This document shows, in pieces, positions 54,068 through 63,306 of a stretch of 64,000 nucleotides of DNA. Origin of the DNA: an uncultured Sulfitobacter sp. (lineage in GTDB: Bacteria > Pseudomonadota > Alphaproteobacteria > Rhodobacterales > Rhodobacteraceae); the NCBI GenBank assembly GCA_905182645.1, contig CAJJCJ010000001.1:1-64000 (forward strand). Reading direction: 5' to 3'. The notes under the pieces are model-generated. The model had not been told where the DNA came from, ran no database searches, and was given only the letters and a program-made list of their open reading frames with translations. The translations under genes were made by a program, and so were the position numbers. Position 1 is the first letter of the stretch, and each line of letters opens with the position of its first letter.

Positions 54068-54865
54068 ATGACCGCAGCATCGAAGGAAGTGGCGCAATTG
54101 CCGGGTGGACAAACAGTTCTGAGCGTTAAACATTGGGATGATCATTTGTTTTCGTTTCGCTTATCGCGCCCTGCGAGCTTTCGTTTCCGCTCAGGCGAAT
54201 TTGTGATGATTGGCCTGCCAGGTGAAAATGGAAAGCCACTTCTTCGGGCTTATTCCATTGCTTCACCGTTCTGGGATGAGGAGTTGGAATTCTATTCCAT
54301 CAAAGTTCAAGACGGACCTTTGACCTCAAAATTGCAAAAAATCCAACCCGGTGATCAGGTGATAGTTAAGATAAAATCTACTGGTACGCTTGTGATTGAT
54401 GCGCTGCTCCCGGGGAAGCGGCTGTGGATGTTGTCGACCGGAACCGGCGTCGCACCTTTTGCCAGCTTGATGAGAGAACCGGAGTCCTACGAAAAATTTG
54501 ATAGGGTCATTCTTACGCAAACCTGTCGCATGAAAAGCGAGTTGGCGTACGGTGTCGATTTAGAAAAAAGATTGATGGAAGACCCTCTGGTCGGTGAAGA
54601 AGCTCAGGGCAAATTTATCCGTTACGCCACGACAACGCGCGAGCAGTCGGAGCGAATGGGTAGGATCACAGATCTGATAAATTCTGGAAAATTGTTTGAT
54701 GACCTTGGCCTGCCGGAATTGGATCCTGAATTCGACCGGGTGATGATTTGCGGCTCCATGGGTCTGAACATGGACATCAAAGAAATTCTTGAAGCGCGTG
54801 GCTTCACAGAAGGAGCGAACAGTAGACCCGGCGAGTATGTCATCGAACGCGCATTCGTTGACTAG
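54068..54865 (+). CDS. fpr: Ferredoxin-NADP+ reductase
   Basis: This 265-aa bacterial-type FNR has an FAD domain (PLLRAYSIASPFWDEE) and an NADP domain (LSTGTGVAPFASLMREPE). The C-terminus YVIERAFVD closes the flavin site, as in class I bacterial reductases. It should move electrons from NADPH to the FdxA-like ferredoxin encoded just before it. AAAAGGAGAAGATT precedes the ATG. Confidence 0.94.
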   Translation: MTAASKEVAQLPGGQTVLSVKHWDDHLFSFRLSRPASFRFRSGEFVMIGLPGENGKPLLRAYSIASPFWDEELEFYSIKVQDGPLTSKLQKIQPGDQVIVKIKSTGTLVIDALLPGKRLWMLSTGTGVAPFASLMREPESYEKFDRVILTQTCRMKSELAYGVDLEKRLMEDPLVGEEAQGKFIRYATTTREQSERMGRITDLINSGKLFDDLGLPELDPEFDRVMICGSMGLNMDIKEILEARGFTEGANSRPGEYVIERAFVD

Positions 54866-54904
54866 AGGCCATGAACTCGCTTTTAACGGTTTGGGTCTAA
54901 TATT

Positions 54905-55789
54905 ATGATATTGGCACCGATTAAGACTGTAGGCGTGATTGGGGCCGGCCCAATGGGCAACGGGATTGCGCAATGTTTCGCGACCGCAGGCTACGAAGTC
55001 ACTTTAAACGACATTTCAAAAGACGCGCTGGATAGAGCCGCGGCGACGATAGAGAAAAACTTGTACCGTATGGTGGCAAGGAGTAAAGTCGGACCAGAGG
55101 AGATGGAATGCTCTTTGCAAAATATTTCGCTTACCAATGAAATTGACAGCGTGGGCGGCTGCGATCTTGTGATTGAGGCGGCGACGGAAAATGAAGAGGT
55201 AAAGAGCCAAATATTCGATGCTCTTGGCCAATCGCTTGAACCTCATACGATCTTGGCCACCAATACGTCGTCTATTTCTATGACTAGATTGGCCCGCCGC
55301 ACGGATCGATCAGAGAAATTCATGGGGGTGCACTTTATGAATCTGGTTCCAGTCATTAAATTGGTTGAACTTATTCACGGAATTGCGACATCTAAAGATA
55401 CTTTTGAATCGATGTCTTTTACCATAAAACAGCTTGGCAAGACGATTGCTACTGCAGAGGATTTCCCTGTATTCATCGTAAACCGCTTGCTGATTTCAAT
55501 GATAAATGAATCGGTTTATGCCCTGTACGAGGGGGTTGGCGGAGTGGCGAGCATAGACTCCTCCCTAAAGTTGGGAGCCAATCTCCCGATGGGACCTCTT
55601 GAACTAGGTGACTTTATTGGTCCTGATACTTGCCTGGCGATCATGACAACGCTGCACAATGGTTTCTCGGACACAAAATATAGACCTTGCCCTCTCTTGG
55701 TAAAATACGTCGAAGCCGGCTGGTTGGGTCGAAAATCGGGTCGCGGATTTTATGATTACAGCAGCGAAAAACCAGTTCCCACACGATGA
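54905..55789 (+). CDS. hbd: 3-hydroxyacyl-CoA dehydrogenase (3-hydroxybutyryl-CoA type)
   Basis: This 294-aa enzyme has the NAD motif [21 protein letters not shown] and the catalytic His-Glu region [19 protein letters not shown]. The C-terminal domain ends with [14 protein letters not shown]. It oxidises 3-hydroxybutyryl-CoA to acetoacetyl-CoA or does the reverse. Following a glutaryl-CoA dehydrogenase-type enzyme, this is the expected later step once crotonyl-CoA has been hydrated; no enoyl-CoA hydratase is in the island. It precedes etfB by 14 bp. Confidence 0.92.
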   Translation: MILAPIKTVGVIGAGPMGNGIAQCFATAGYEVTLNDISKDALDRAAATIEKNLYRMVARSKVGPEEMECSLQNISLTNEIDSVGGCDLVIEAATENEEVKSQIFDALGQSLEPHTILATNTSSISMTRLARRTDRSEKFMGVHFMNLVPVIKLVELIHGIATSKDTFESMSFTIKQLGKTIATAEDFPVFIVNRLLISMINESVYALYEGVGGVASIDSSLKLGANLPMGPLELGDFIGPDTCLAIMTTLHNGFSDTKYRPCPLLVKYVEAGWLGRKSGRGFYDYSSEKPVPTR

Positions 55790-55803
55790 TTGGAGATATC
55801 CGA

Positions 55804-56561
55804 ATGAAAGCACTTGTACCCATCAAGCGCGTGATTGATTACAACTTGAAAGTTTGCGTCAAGGCGGACGGTAGCGGCGTCGACCTTGCTAACGTAAAGA
55901 TGTCAATGAACCCTTTTGACGAGATTGCTGTCGAAGAAGCCATTTGCCTATAAGAAGCCAAAAAAGTCGACGAAGTCATCGTCGTATCAATTGGGGTAAG
56001 GCAGTCTCAGGAAACTTTGCGCACCGCGCTTGCGATGGGCGCTGATCGCGCGATTTTGGTGGTCGCGACTGATGACATTCACACTGATATTGAACCATTG
56101 GCGGTAGCCAAAATTCTCAAGGCGATTGTTGACGAAGAGAAACCGGGAAACGTTCTTGCAGGCAAACAGGTGATCAACAATGACATGAACGCGACGGGTC
56201 AAATGCTTTTGGCGCTAATGGGCTGGAGGCAGGGCACTTTAGCTTCCAAATTAGAGATTGTCGGCGGCGATGCTATCGTGACACGTGAAGTCGATGGCGG
56301 TCTGCAGACCATCCAGGTGAAAATGCCCGCCATCATTACGGTTGACCTACGGTTAAATGAGCCGCGATATGCGTCATTGCCCAACATAATGAAGGCCAAG
56401 AAGAAAATAATGGATGAGAAAACTGCCGCTGATTATGGCGTCGACGTCACACACGCCTTAAAGTTGTAAAAACAGTCGAGCCTGTCAATCGAAAGGCCGG
56501 CGAAATTGTTGGTTCATTCGATGAGCTTGTCGCAAAACTTAAAGAAGTGGGAGCTGTATAA
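55804..56561 (+). pseudogene. etfB: etfB, electron transfer flavoprotein beta subunit, with a stop and a frameshift
   Basis: The reading frame starts [17 protein letters not shown] and continues as normal EtfB, but codon 50 is TAA (55951-55953) where a Lys is expected ([14 protein letters not shown]). It resumes in the same frame through [26 protein letters not shown]. At about 56462 one base is missing after ALKL. Adding a G restores [19 protein letters not shown] and the usual end just before etfA. Two lesions make a functional product unlikely. It would have paired with EtfA to take electrons from the acyl-CoA dehydrogenase. Confidence 0.92.
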
Positions 56562-57505
56562 TGGCCGTTCTTCTTCTCGCTGAGGTCACTGACGGTGTTT
56601 TGGCACTGGATGCCACGGCAAAAGCTGTCACAGCTGCTACAAAGGTGGGTGATGTAACCGCACTGTGTTGTGGTGGTAGTGCCGCCGCCGCCGGTAGTGC
56701 CGCCGCTAATATTTCCGGGGTGTCCAAGGTACTTGTTGCCGAAGATATTTCTCTGAGTCACCGCATGGCAGAATCAACTGCCGCATTGATCGTATCATTG
56801 GCAAATGACTATGAGCATATCGTGGCTCCTGCCACTACCGATGCTAAAAACGTTATGCCTCGCGTTGCAGCATTAGTGGATTCAATGATGAACTCGGACG
56901 TATCCGGAATTGTCGATGGCAATACGTTCGAACGCCCTATTTATGCTGGAAATGCCGTTCAAATAGTTAGGTCTTCGGATTCAATAAAAGTTGTTACTAT
57001 ACGAACATCTACGTTTGATGCCGCTGGGGATGGTGGTTTGGCCGGCATAGAGACAGTTCCGGCTGCAGCTAGCCTTGGTTTGTCATTGTGGCTCGAAGAC
57101 AAGGTTGCTGCAAGTGACCGCCCCTAGCTGACTTCATCTGGTGTGGTTATCTCCGGCGGTCGTGGCGTTGGGTCTGAAGACGACTTCAAAATTGTCGAAG
57201 CGCTGGCCGACAAGCTGGGTGGAGCCGTCGGTGCATCACGAGCAGCGGTGGATGCGGGTCTTGCACCAAACGACTGGCAGGTTGGTCAGACAGGTAAAGT
57301 AGTCGCCCCAGATCTTTACGTAGCGGTCGGTATTTCTGGTGCTATCCAGCACTTGGCGGGTATGAAGGATAGTAAGATAATTGTAGCTATAAACAAAGAC
57401 GAAGAGGCACCAATTTTTCAGGTAGCAGATTATGGCCTTGTTGCTGATCTTTTCGATGTAGTGCCAGAACTAATTGAAAAATTGTACTATACTGGGGGTC
57501 GTTGA
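56561..57505 (+). pseudogene. etfA: etfA, electron transfer flavoprotein alpha subunit, with a stop and an IS-altered end
   Basis: The frame begins MAVLLLAEVTDGVLALDATA. It reads EtfA to KVAASDRP, where TAG (57125-57127) replaces the expected Glu, and then continues as Etf[46 protein letters not shown] and the FAD-binding end. After ELIEKL the last codons come from the IS630 tip (YYTGGR, then stop at 57505), so the IS end also changed the C-terminus. It is most likely non-functional. Confidence 0.92.
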
Positions 57506-57593
57506 GTACCCGAAGAGCATGTTGAAGTTTAGGAGAAAATTGATTTATGTTCTCATATAAATCGTTCAAATTTTCTGTCCCTTGAGGACCACC
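57487..57593 (+). repeat. Inverted repeat copy 2 (IS630-family 5' end, right boundary of island)
   Basis: This is the inverse copy of 44859-44971. On the plus strand it reads tip CTATACTGGGGGTCG..., then the transposase start region with ATA in place of ATG (INRSNFLSLED). It is cut off at about 57593 by the next IS3-family element. The tip lies at the very 3' end of etfA. Confidence 0.85.
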
Positions 57594-57606
57594 ATCTATT
57601 GATGGG

Positions 57607-57735
57607 ATGGCTGGCGTGTTCTCAGACAAGGTCAAAAAGGCTGAGAACAAAGACGGCGAGATCAAAGAGCTTCACGCCAAGATCGGCCAGCTTGGCGGTG
57701 GAAAATGATTTTTTGTCACAAGGGCTAAAGCGATG
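57607..57735 (+). pseudogene. IS3-family OrfA tail with a frameshift
   Basis: The frame from 57607 reads DGEIKELHAKIGQL as in IS3 OrfA. An extra G at about 57693 moves the expected AVENDFLSQGLKR into the next frame. In that frame it ends at TGA overlapping the OrfB start, as in functional IS3 elements. The N-terminal helix-turn-helix is missing. Confidence 0.7.
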
Positions 57736-58587
57736 AGCCCGTCTGAACGCCGCGAGATGATCCGTAAAGAGAACACAGACTTGAGCCTGACGCGCCAATG
57801 TAAGCTGCTCAAGATCAGCCGTTCCTCGATCTATTACACGCCAGTCGGCTTTGATCAGGCGACGATTGATCTGATGCATGAGATTGATCGGATATTTACG
57901 AAGTATCCGTTCTTTGGCAGCCGTCAGATTGCGGCTTATCTTCCCCAGTCAGGGTTCTCGGCAGGGCGACACCGTGTGCGTCGCCTGATGGGCATCATGG
58001 GATTACAGGCCATCTACAAAGGGCCAAACACCAGCAAGAAGCACCCTGAGCACCGCATTTATCCATACCTGCTAAGAAAGCTGCCAATCACGCGGCCCAA
58101 TCAGGTTTGGTGCAGCGACATCACCTACATCCCAGTCAAAAACGGCTTTCTGTATCTGGTGGCGATCATGGATTGGGCGACGCGCAAAGTGCTGACTTGG
58201 CGGCTCTCAAATACGCTGGATGCTAGTTTCTGTGTTGAGGCGCTGGAGGAGGCTATTTCCAAATACGGCAAGCCAGAGATCATGAACACCGATCAGGGCA
58301 GCCAATATACAGGCTCCGGCTGGATCACAACTTTGACTGAAGCCAAAATCAAAATCTCAATGGATGGCAGGGGCCGCTATCTGGACAACATCTTTATCGA
58401 ACGCCTGTGGCGGTCGTTGAAACAGGAGGCCATCTATCTGCATGAAATCACCGACGGTTTCCAAGCGAAACGGATCATCGATGACTGGATTGGATTTTAC
58501 AATTCTGAGCGCCCTCACACCGCCCTTGATAAACGGACACCGGACATCGCATACTTCACCCACGCGCAGATACGAAAAGCGGCATGA
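57733..58587 (+). CDS. IS3-family transposase OrfB
   Basis: This 284-aa integrase-core protein has the three catalytic acids: Asp in VWCSDITYIPV, Asp in IMNTDQGSQYTG and Glu in NIFIERLWRSLK. An HTH_21 region precedes them (GSRQIAAYLPQSGFSAGRHRVRRLM). The open frame is intact, but productive transposition needs the OrfAB fusion and OrfA is damaged here. Confidence 0.93.
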   Translation: MSPSERREMIRKENTDLSLTRQCKLLKISRSSIYYTPVGFDQATIDLMHEIDRIFTKYPFFGSRQIAAYLPQSGFSAGRHRVRRLMGIMGLQAIYKGPNTSKKHPEHRIYPYLLRKLPITRPNQVWCSDITYIPVKNGFLYLVAIMDWATRKVLTWRLSNTLDASFCVEALEEAISKYGKPEIMNTDQGSQYTGSGWITTLTEAKIKISMDGRGRYLDNIFIERLWRSLKQEAIYLHEITDGFQAKRIIDDWIGFYNSERPHTALDKRTPDIAYFTHAQIRKAA

Positions 58588-58683
58588 ACAGAAACCTGTT
58601 ACATCTTAGCCAAGCCGCAAAACTTTCCTAAAAAGCAGGACCACTTCAAACCGAGTGTCTAAAATTCTTGTCAATTCGTCTTT

Positions 58684-58708
58684 AAGCCCCGCCTCTGGCG
58701 GGGCTTTG
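58684..58708 (+). terminator. Rho-independent terminator-like hairpin
   Basis: AAGCCCCGCC (58684-58693) pairs with GGCGGGGCTT (58697-58706) with a 3-nt loop, then a short T-run. It follows the IS3-family right end by about 35 bp. It may be the original terminator of a gene now lost, for example the etf operon before the IS insertions. Confidence 0.65.
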
Positions 58709-58850
58709 GTGAGTGCTAATCCAAATATAAGTCCAGGCCTGAGCCGCTTTGGTCTTCTTATGGCCAGGGCCAACATTTCAACCGACGTTTCACGGAACGC
58801 TCACAGACTTTGTGGTAGGTAGGCGTTTGAATCATGAACTATTTTTGTGC

Positions 58851-58874
58851 AAAAAACCCGCCGTGAGGCGGGCT
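58851..58874 (-). terminator. Terminator of the molybdenum hydroxylase operon
   Basis: Read on the minus strand, AGCCCGCC-TCAC-GGCGGGTTTTTT forms a tight GC stem followed by six T. It lies 37 bp beyond the stop of the small-subunit gene. Confidence 0.85.
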
Positions 58875-58910
58875 AGTTTGGGAGGTAATTCATAGTTCTT
58901 TATGTCGGAT

Positions 58911-60053
58911 CTAACTTCGCCTACGTTTGATGAATGATTTTATTACTGCCCACCCTAAAGAAATGACACCAATTTTGTGTGAGGTCGAGACAGTTCCGCC
59001 AGACAGTACTGCATTGCAATTAGAAATGAATTTTTCTAACAAAAAGTCGACAAAACCAGTCACCAGTTCAGGCCTATTAAACTGCGCTAGCATCCCTTGT
59101 ATCTGGAAATGGAATGTAACCCCCACATTTGTGAAACAGGTAGTTCCGTTTGGAGTGAGAACGTAACGGAGTTCACCTTTTACGTTGGACTGTCCGCCAT
59201 TGTCAGCACCTTGACCCAATAAAGTACCAGTGTGATCGGTTTCGTTAGCTTCGAAAGTCCCAGATCCGCCGAATTTTGCTTTGATAGGTCCAAATGCGAT
59301 TGCAACTTCGCCTTCGAATGCGGATCCATCCTGCTCAGTCAGGCTGGCTCCTGGTACACATGCCGCTACCGCTCTTATATCAGAAAACAGGGTCCAAACA
59401 TTACCGAGCGGATGGGGAAGGGCGATCGACCGCTCTACAACAGTCCAGTTCCCTTCAGCTCTCACAGAACCTCGTGGATGCTGAGCGGCCTGAGCGGGAG
59501 CGTTACCAAATTTGGGTTCAAAAGGCGTGAAACTGGGTCTCACCCCACGTTTTTTTTGGGCCAGTTTGGGAGGCGCAATACCTTCCATTTCCAATTGGCT
59601 CGCGACGTCTATAATCGCCTGAACGATGCCCTGATAACCTGTGCATCGACATAAATTTCCACTTAATTCGTGTCGGATAGTTGCTTCTGATGGTGAGGCA
59701 AACCGATTCAGAATGTCATGCGACGTGGCCAACATCCCAGGTGTGCAGAATCCGCATTGCAAGGCATGATGTCGTGAAAACGCCTCACGGATTTTGATCA
59801 TAACAGGATCCCCTGCGTAGCCTTCGATAGTCTCGATTTGTGCGCCGTCGATGGAATTGGCAAATGTGATGCAGGAACGCGTAGGTTTGCCATCAACTAT
59901 AACGGTGCATGCACCGCAAACACCCTGTTCGCATCCCAGATGAGTGCCGGTCAAATCCAGATGGTCGCGCAAAACTTCGGCCAATTGGGTTCTGTCCGTT
60001 ACCTGAACTTGATGGGTTTCACCATTCACGGTTAAAGTTAGGTTCTTATTCAT
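58911..60053 (-). CDS. [2Fe-2S] subunit fused to a CoxG/SRPBCC domain
   Basis: This 380-aa protein joins two parts. Residues 1-~160 are a xanthine-dehydrogenase small subunit with a plant-type cluster (LGCEQGVCGACTVIVDG) and a second cluster (QCGFCTPGM and LCRCTGYQ). Residues ~200-345 are a CoxG-type SRPBCC domain (SIALPHPLGNVWTLFSDIRA, VPGASLTEQDGSAFEGEVAI), ending with a possible membrane-anchoring helix (GVISLGWAVIKSF) and a basic tail. CoxG anchors CO dehydrogenase to the membrane in Oligotropha, so the fusion may bring this enzyme to the membrane. Its ATG overlaps the end of the FAD-subunit gene. Confidence 0.88.
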   Translation of the reverse strand: MNKNLTLTVNGETHQVQVTDRTQLAEVLRDHLDLTGTHLGCEQGVCGACTVIVDGKPTRSCITFANSIDGAQIETIEGYAGDPVMIKIREAFSRHHALQCGFCTPGMLATSHDILNRFASPSEATIRHELSGNLCRCTGYQGIVQAIIDVASQLEMEGIAPPKLAQKKRGVRPSFTPFEPKFGNAPAQAAQHPRGSVRAEGNWTVVERSIALPHPLGNVWTLFSDIRAVAACVPGASLTEQDGSAFEGEVAIAFGPIKAKFGGSGTFEANETDHTGTLLGQGADNGGQSNVKGELRYVLTPNGTTCFTNVGVTFHFQIQGMLAQFNRPELVTGFVDFLLEKFISNCNAVLSGGTVSTSHKIGVISLGWAVIKSFIKRRRS

Positions 60054-60879
60054 TTGCCAACGCCCCCTTAACGCAACGTTGCAACGCGATGGCGAAGAGG
60101 TGGTTCTTTACTTGATCTAGGTCAGGAGAGTGCAGTTTTAGCTCAGCCTTGATAATATCAAGTGTGGGTATGTTACCTGTTTGTGCTAGTTCTTTAGCGA
60201 GGTGGTTCAGGACCAACGGGGCTCCTGAACCTGCTCCAAGTACAATCCTTGAGTACTGCTTTGTTGGATCAGCCACCCAGGCAACAATCGCGTCCGCGAA
60301 CTCGCCAACTTTGCGGCAAATCTTGTAGTACCCCCAAACTGTCTTGTCTGAATATTTTGGAACGAGGACGGAAGTCAAAATTTCACCTGGCTCGAGTGTT
60401 GTCCGATATGCGCCCTGCATGAATTCTACCATCGGTGTCTTTCTGGTGTCTTTTCCGACAGATGTTATGATAAGCGTTGCGTTTAGTGCGGTCATTGCCG
60501 TCACCCAATCCGCAGCTGGATCGGCGTGGCATAGACTGCCGCCTAATGTTCCTTTGTTCCGGATAGCTCGATAAGCGATCCCTGATGCTACATAGGGCAT
60601 CATCCCGCAACTTGGGTCAGGCGTTTTCCCATCTTCTATCTCGGCATGCCGTGTAGCGGCGCCAAAAGCGACGAACGCTTGGGTCTGTGTGATTTTGCGT
60701 AATGCCGGTGTTTGGGCAACGTCCACTAACCTGTCTGGGCGCGCCAAGCGCAAATTCAGCATTGGGCCCAATGATTGTCCACCTGCGATGATCTTGGTGT
60801 CTCCATCATTCTGGCTCAGAATTCCAGCGGCTGACGCGATATCCGCGGAAATACACAGTTCAAATGCTACAGGTTTCAA
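60046..60879 (-). CDS. FAD-binding medium subunit of a molybdenum hydroxylase
   Basis: This 277-aa CoxM-type subunit has the FAD-binding segments IIAGGQSLGPMLNLRLARP and GTLGGSLCHADPAADW, and it shares the CO-dehydrogenase flavoprotein C-terminal domain. It carries electrons from the [2Fe-2S] subunit to the acceptor. Both ends overlap neighbouring genes (ATGA with the large subunit upstream; 8 bp with the small subunit downstream), so the operon is large-medium-small. Confidence 0.92.
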   Translation of the reverse strand: MKPVAFELCISADIASAAGILSQNDGDTKIIAGGQSLGPMLNLRLARPDRLVDVAQTPALRKITQTQAFVAFGAATRHAEIEDGKTPDPSCGMMPYVASGIAYRAIRNKGTLGGSLCHADPAADWVTAMTALNATLIITSVGKDTRKTPMVEFMQGAYRTTLEPGEILTSVLVPKYSDKTVWGYYKICRKVGEFADAIVAWVADPTKQYSRIVLGAGSGAPLVLNHLAKELAQTGNIPTLDIIKAELKLHSPDLDQVKNHLFAIALQRCVKGALANE

Positions 60880-63221
60880 GTGATTTCCCTTTCAGCCTCG
60901 GCGCCAGCCAACAATGCGCTTAGAATCTTGTGAGGCGTTGCCGGAAGTTCGTTGATTTCTATTTTTTGAGGTTGCAGCGCGTCGTTGATCGCATTCAAGA
61001 TTGCCCCCCCCGGCGCAATTGCGGCACCCTCGCCAACGCCTTTGATGCCATGCCTTGTGTATGGGGACAAAGTTTCCTTATGAGACAATCTAAAGTGCGG
61101 TAGTTCTGCTGGACCGGGTAGAATATAATCTGCAAGCGTTGAGGTCAGCGGTTGCCCATTAGCATCATAGAGAGCTTCTTCAAATAATGCAGTGCCGATT
61201 CCCTGCGCAGCGCCACCGTAAGTCTGGCCTTCAAGAATTAGCGGGTTTACGCGCTTGCCGCAATCTTCGAAAACGACGTAGTCTTGTACATCGACCTTGC
61301 CGGTGTCTTTATCTACCTCAACAATAGCGGCGTGCGTGGCATAAGTGAAAACGCCCGTATCAATATCAGGCTTGTAACCTTCCGTAACCTCTAACCCAGC
61401 AGTATCGACATCGTCTGGCAATTGATCTGGACGCAGATACCAGGCCTTGGCGATCGAGGAAAAGCTCACGCTTGCGTGCCCATTATAGGCACGTGCATTC
61501 TTGAGTTGGATATCAGTCGGTTCACATTGCAGCAAATGCGCGGCGTGAATCTTGATGCGTCCCGAGAGGGCTTCCGCTGCTTTCGAAACTGCGCCACCTG
61601 CCATCACCATTCCGCGTGAAGCATAGGCTCCGGTGGAATAAGGCGTCATGCCAGTGTCACCCATAACCACATTTATGCTCTTAATGTCGACCGTCAGCCA
61701 CTCACTGGCCATTTGGGCAATAGTAGTCTCGAGACCCTGTCCAAAACTGTGATTGCCGGAACGTACTTCAACAGAACCAGACGGCGTTAGTTTTACCATC
61801 GCTTGTTCGTATCCTGGGACAAGCGGCAAGCCCCATGCGGCAAAGACTTTGGTACCGTGCGCAGATTGTTCCGTAAATGTTGAGAATCCGATGCCAAGAC
61901 TCCGCCCCTCTTTACGAGCTTTTGCTTGCCTGATTCGAAAGCCCTTTAGGTTGACAGCTTTTTCGGCCTGAACAACACTGTCTGGATAATCGCCACTATC
62001 GTAGAATTTACCGGTCACAGTAGTATAAGGCATCAAGGAACCTGCGATGAGATTTTCCTTGCGTACATCCGCCGGCTCGCGGCCAACCGCGCGAGCAATT
62101 GCATCAATAGTCAGCTCCATTGCGAAGCAAACACCTGGACGGGCCACTCCTCTATATGGGGTGAAGGACGGCTTGTTGGTTGCCACCGAATAAGTGTTAC
62201 ATCGATATCCCTTGATATCATAAGGGCCTGGGAGGTTGCCGCCGGCTTGAGCGGCTTCTAGACAGGCCGTAAAAGGCCAGACCGAATAAGCACCCACATC
62301 GACTGTGATGTCCGCATCCAAACCCAACAATTTGCCATTATTATCTGCGTAGGCAGTTATCTTGTAGTGATGTTGGCGTGTGTTGGCACCTGCAACAAGA
62401 TGTTCACGTCGATCTTCCGTCCACCGAATCGGGCGTCCTGTTTTTTTGGCCACCCATGACACTGTCAGCTCTTCGGGTTGCAAAACGCATTTATAACCAA
62501 AGCCACCACCAACGTCTGGGGCTATAACTCGGACCTGGCCTTGATCCATTTGCAGGAACTCGGAAATTCCGGTTCGGATTAGATGAGGAACTTGAGTCGA
62601 AGTATAAACCACCAGTTGATTTGAACGCTCGTCCCAATAGCTGAGTGTTCCTTTTCCCTCCATCGGGTTCATGCATTGACGCGCCGTTTTGTATTCTCGC
62701 TCGATAACAACTGTAGCGTCACGTTTTGCGGTTTCAATATCTCCTTCAAATGATGTCTCAACAAATAGATTGTCGCCCCAGTCCTCGTGCAATAGCTCAG
62801 ATTGAGGTTCGCGGGCTTTCAATGCATCGATGACCGCGGGTAAAGGATCGATGTCCAAAATAACTTGTTCAGCAATATCCTCGGCCTCCGCGCGGGTCGG
62901 AGCAATGCAAATTGCGATGCACTCGCCAACATATCTAACTTTGTCGCGTGCGAGCGAATGAAAATCTGAAGGCTTGTAACCAGGAAGTGACGATTCAGCG
63001 CGTATTGGTAAGACGTCGTGCAGATCATCAGCTATAAAAACTTGAGAGGAATACGCGGATGGTTTTTGAACTGAGCGGATGCGACCATGGGCGATTGGGC
63101 TGCGTACATAGGCCGCCTCCCAAAGCTTCGGGAATTTCAAATCACCGACGAACTTAGCCTGACCATGCAACAAGCGACGGTCTTCTTTTCTCTGAACTCT
63201 TGCGCCGATTCCTGTGGACAC
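60876..63221 (-). CDS. Molybdopterin-binding large subunit of a xanthine-dehydrogenase-family hydroxylase
   Basis: This 781-aa large subunit starts GIGARVQRKEDRRLLHGQAKF and has VIAPDVGGGFGYKCVLQPEE. The active-site loop is PYRGVARPG, a variant of AYRGAGR, and the catalytic Glu is in GVGEGAAIAPGG near the end. It hydroxylates a carbon next to nitrogen or an aldehyde using water. The loop rules out true CO dehydrogenase. In this context I infer hydroxylation of a pyridine carboxylate to a pyridone. It is the first gene of the three-gene operon and diverges from marR. Confidence 0.9.
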   Translation of the reverse strand: MSTGIGARVQRKEDRRLLHGQAKFVGDLKFPKLWEAAYVRSPIAHGRIRSVQKPSAYSSQVFIADDLHDVLPIRAESSLPGYKPSDFHSLARDKVRYVGECIAICIAPTRAEAEDIAEQVILDIDPLPAVIDALKAREPQSELLHEDWGDNLFVETSFEGDIETAKRDATVVIEREYKTARQCMNPMEGKGTLSYWDERSNQLVVYTSTQVPHLIRTGISEFLQMDQGQVRVIAPDVGGGFGYKCVLQPEELTVSWVAKKTGRPIRWTEDRREHLVAGANTRQHHYKITAYADNNGKLLGLDADITVDVGAYSVWPFTACLEAAQAGGNLPGPYDIKGYRCNTYSVATNKPSFTPYRGVARPGVCFAMELTIDAIARAVGREPADVRKENLIAGSLMPYTTVTGKFYDSGDYPDSVVQAEKAVNLKGFRIRQAKARKEGRSLGIGFSTFTEQSAHGTKVFAAWGLPLVPGYEQAMVKLTPSGSVEVRSGNHSFGQGLETTIAQMASEWLTVDIKSINVVMGDTGMTPYSTGAYASRGMVMAGGAVSKAAEALSGRIKIHAAHLLQCEPTDIQLKNARAYNGHASVSFSSIAKAWYLRPDQLPDDVDTAGLEVTEGYKPDIDTGVFTYATHAAIVEVDKDTGKVDVQDYVVFEDCGKRVNPLILEGQTYGGAAQGIGTALFEEALYDANGQPLTSTLADYILPGPAELPHFRLSHKETLSPYTRHGIKGVGEGAAIAPGGAILNAINDALQPQKIEINELPATPHKILSALLAGAEAEREIT

Positions 63222-63306
63222 TCTGACATTCCTCCAAAATTCATCTACGACATAGCTGTAGGGTACTTTGACAACTCATTGCTTCGGCGGTATAATGCGC
63301 TAAATA

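Larger units (their letters stand above)
57594..58650 (+). mobile_element. IS3-family element, 5' truncated
   Basis: This contains an OrfA tail fragment, a complete OrfB and a right end at about 58650 (AGGACCACTTCAA, similar to the right end of the other IS3-family remnant). The left end is missing where it meets the IS630-family fragment. It may not be mobile by itself because OrfA is incomplete and has a frameshift. Confidence 0.75.

Noticed and set aside
55951-57127. Programmed recoding or selenocysteine at the etf stop codons
   Set aside because: The stops are TAA and TAG, not TGA. They occur together with a frameshift, and no recoding signal is seen; decay explains all three better.
44805-57665. 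A shared peptide (GGPQG.ENLN then [15 protein letters not shown]) read from both ends of the island
   Set aside because: It comes from the opposite strand of the two IS630-family 5' ends. The sense strand clearly encodes the start of the transposase, so the peptide is not a new gene family.
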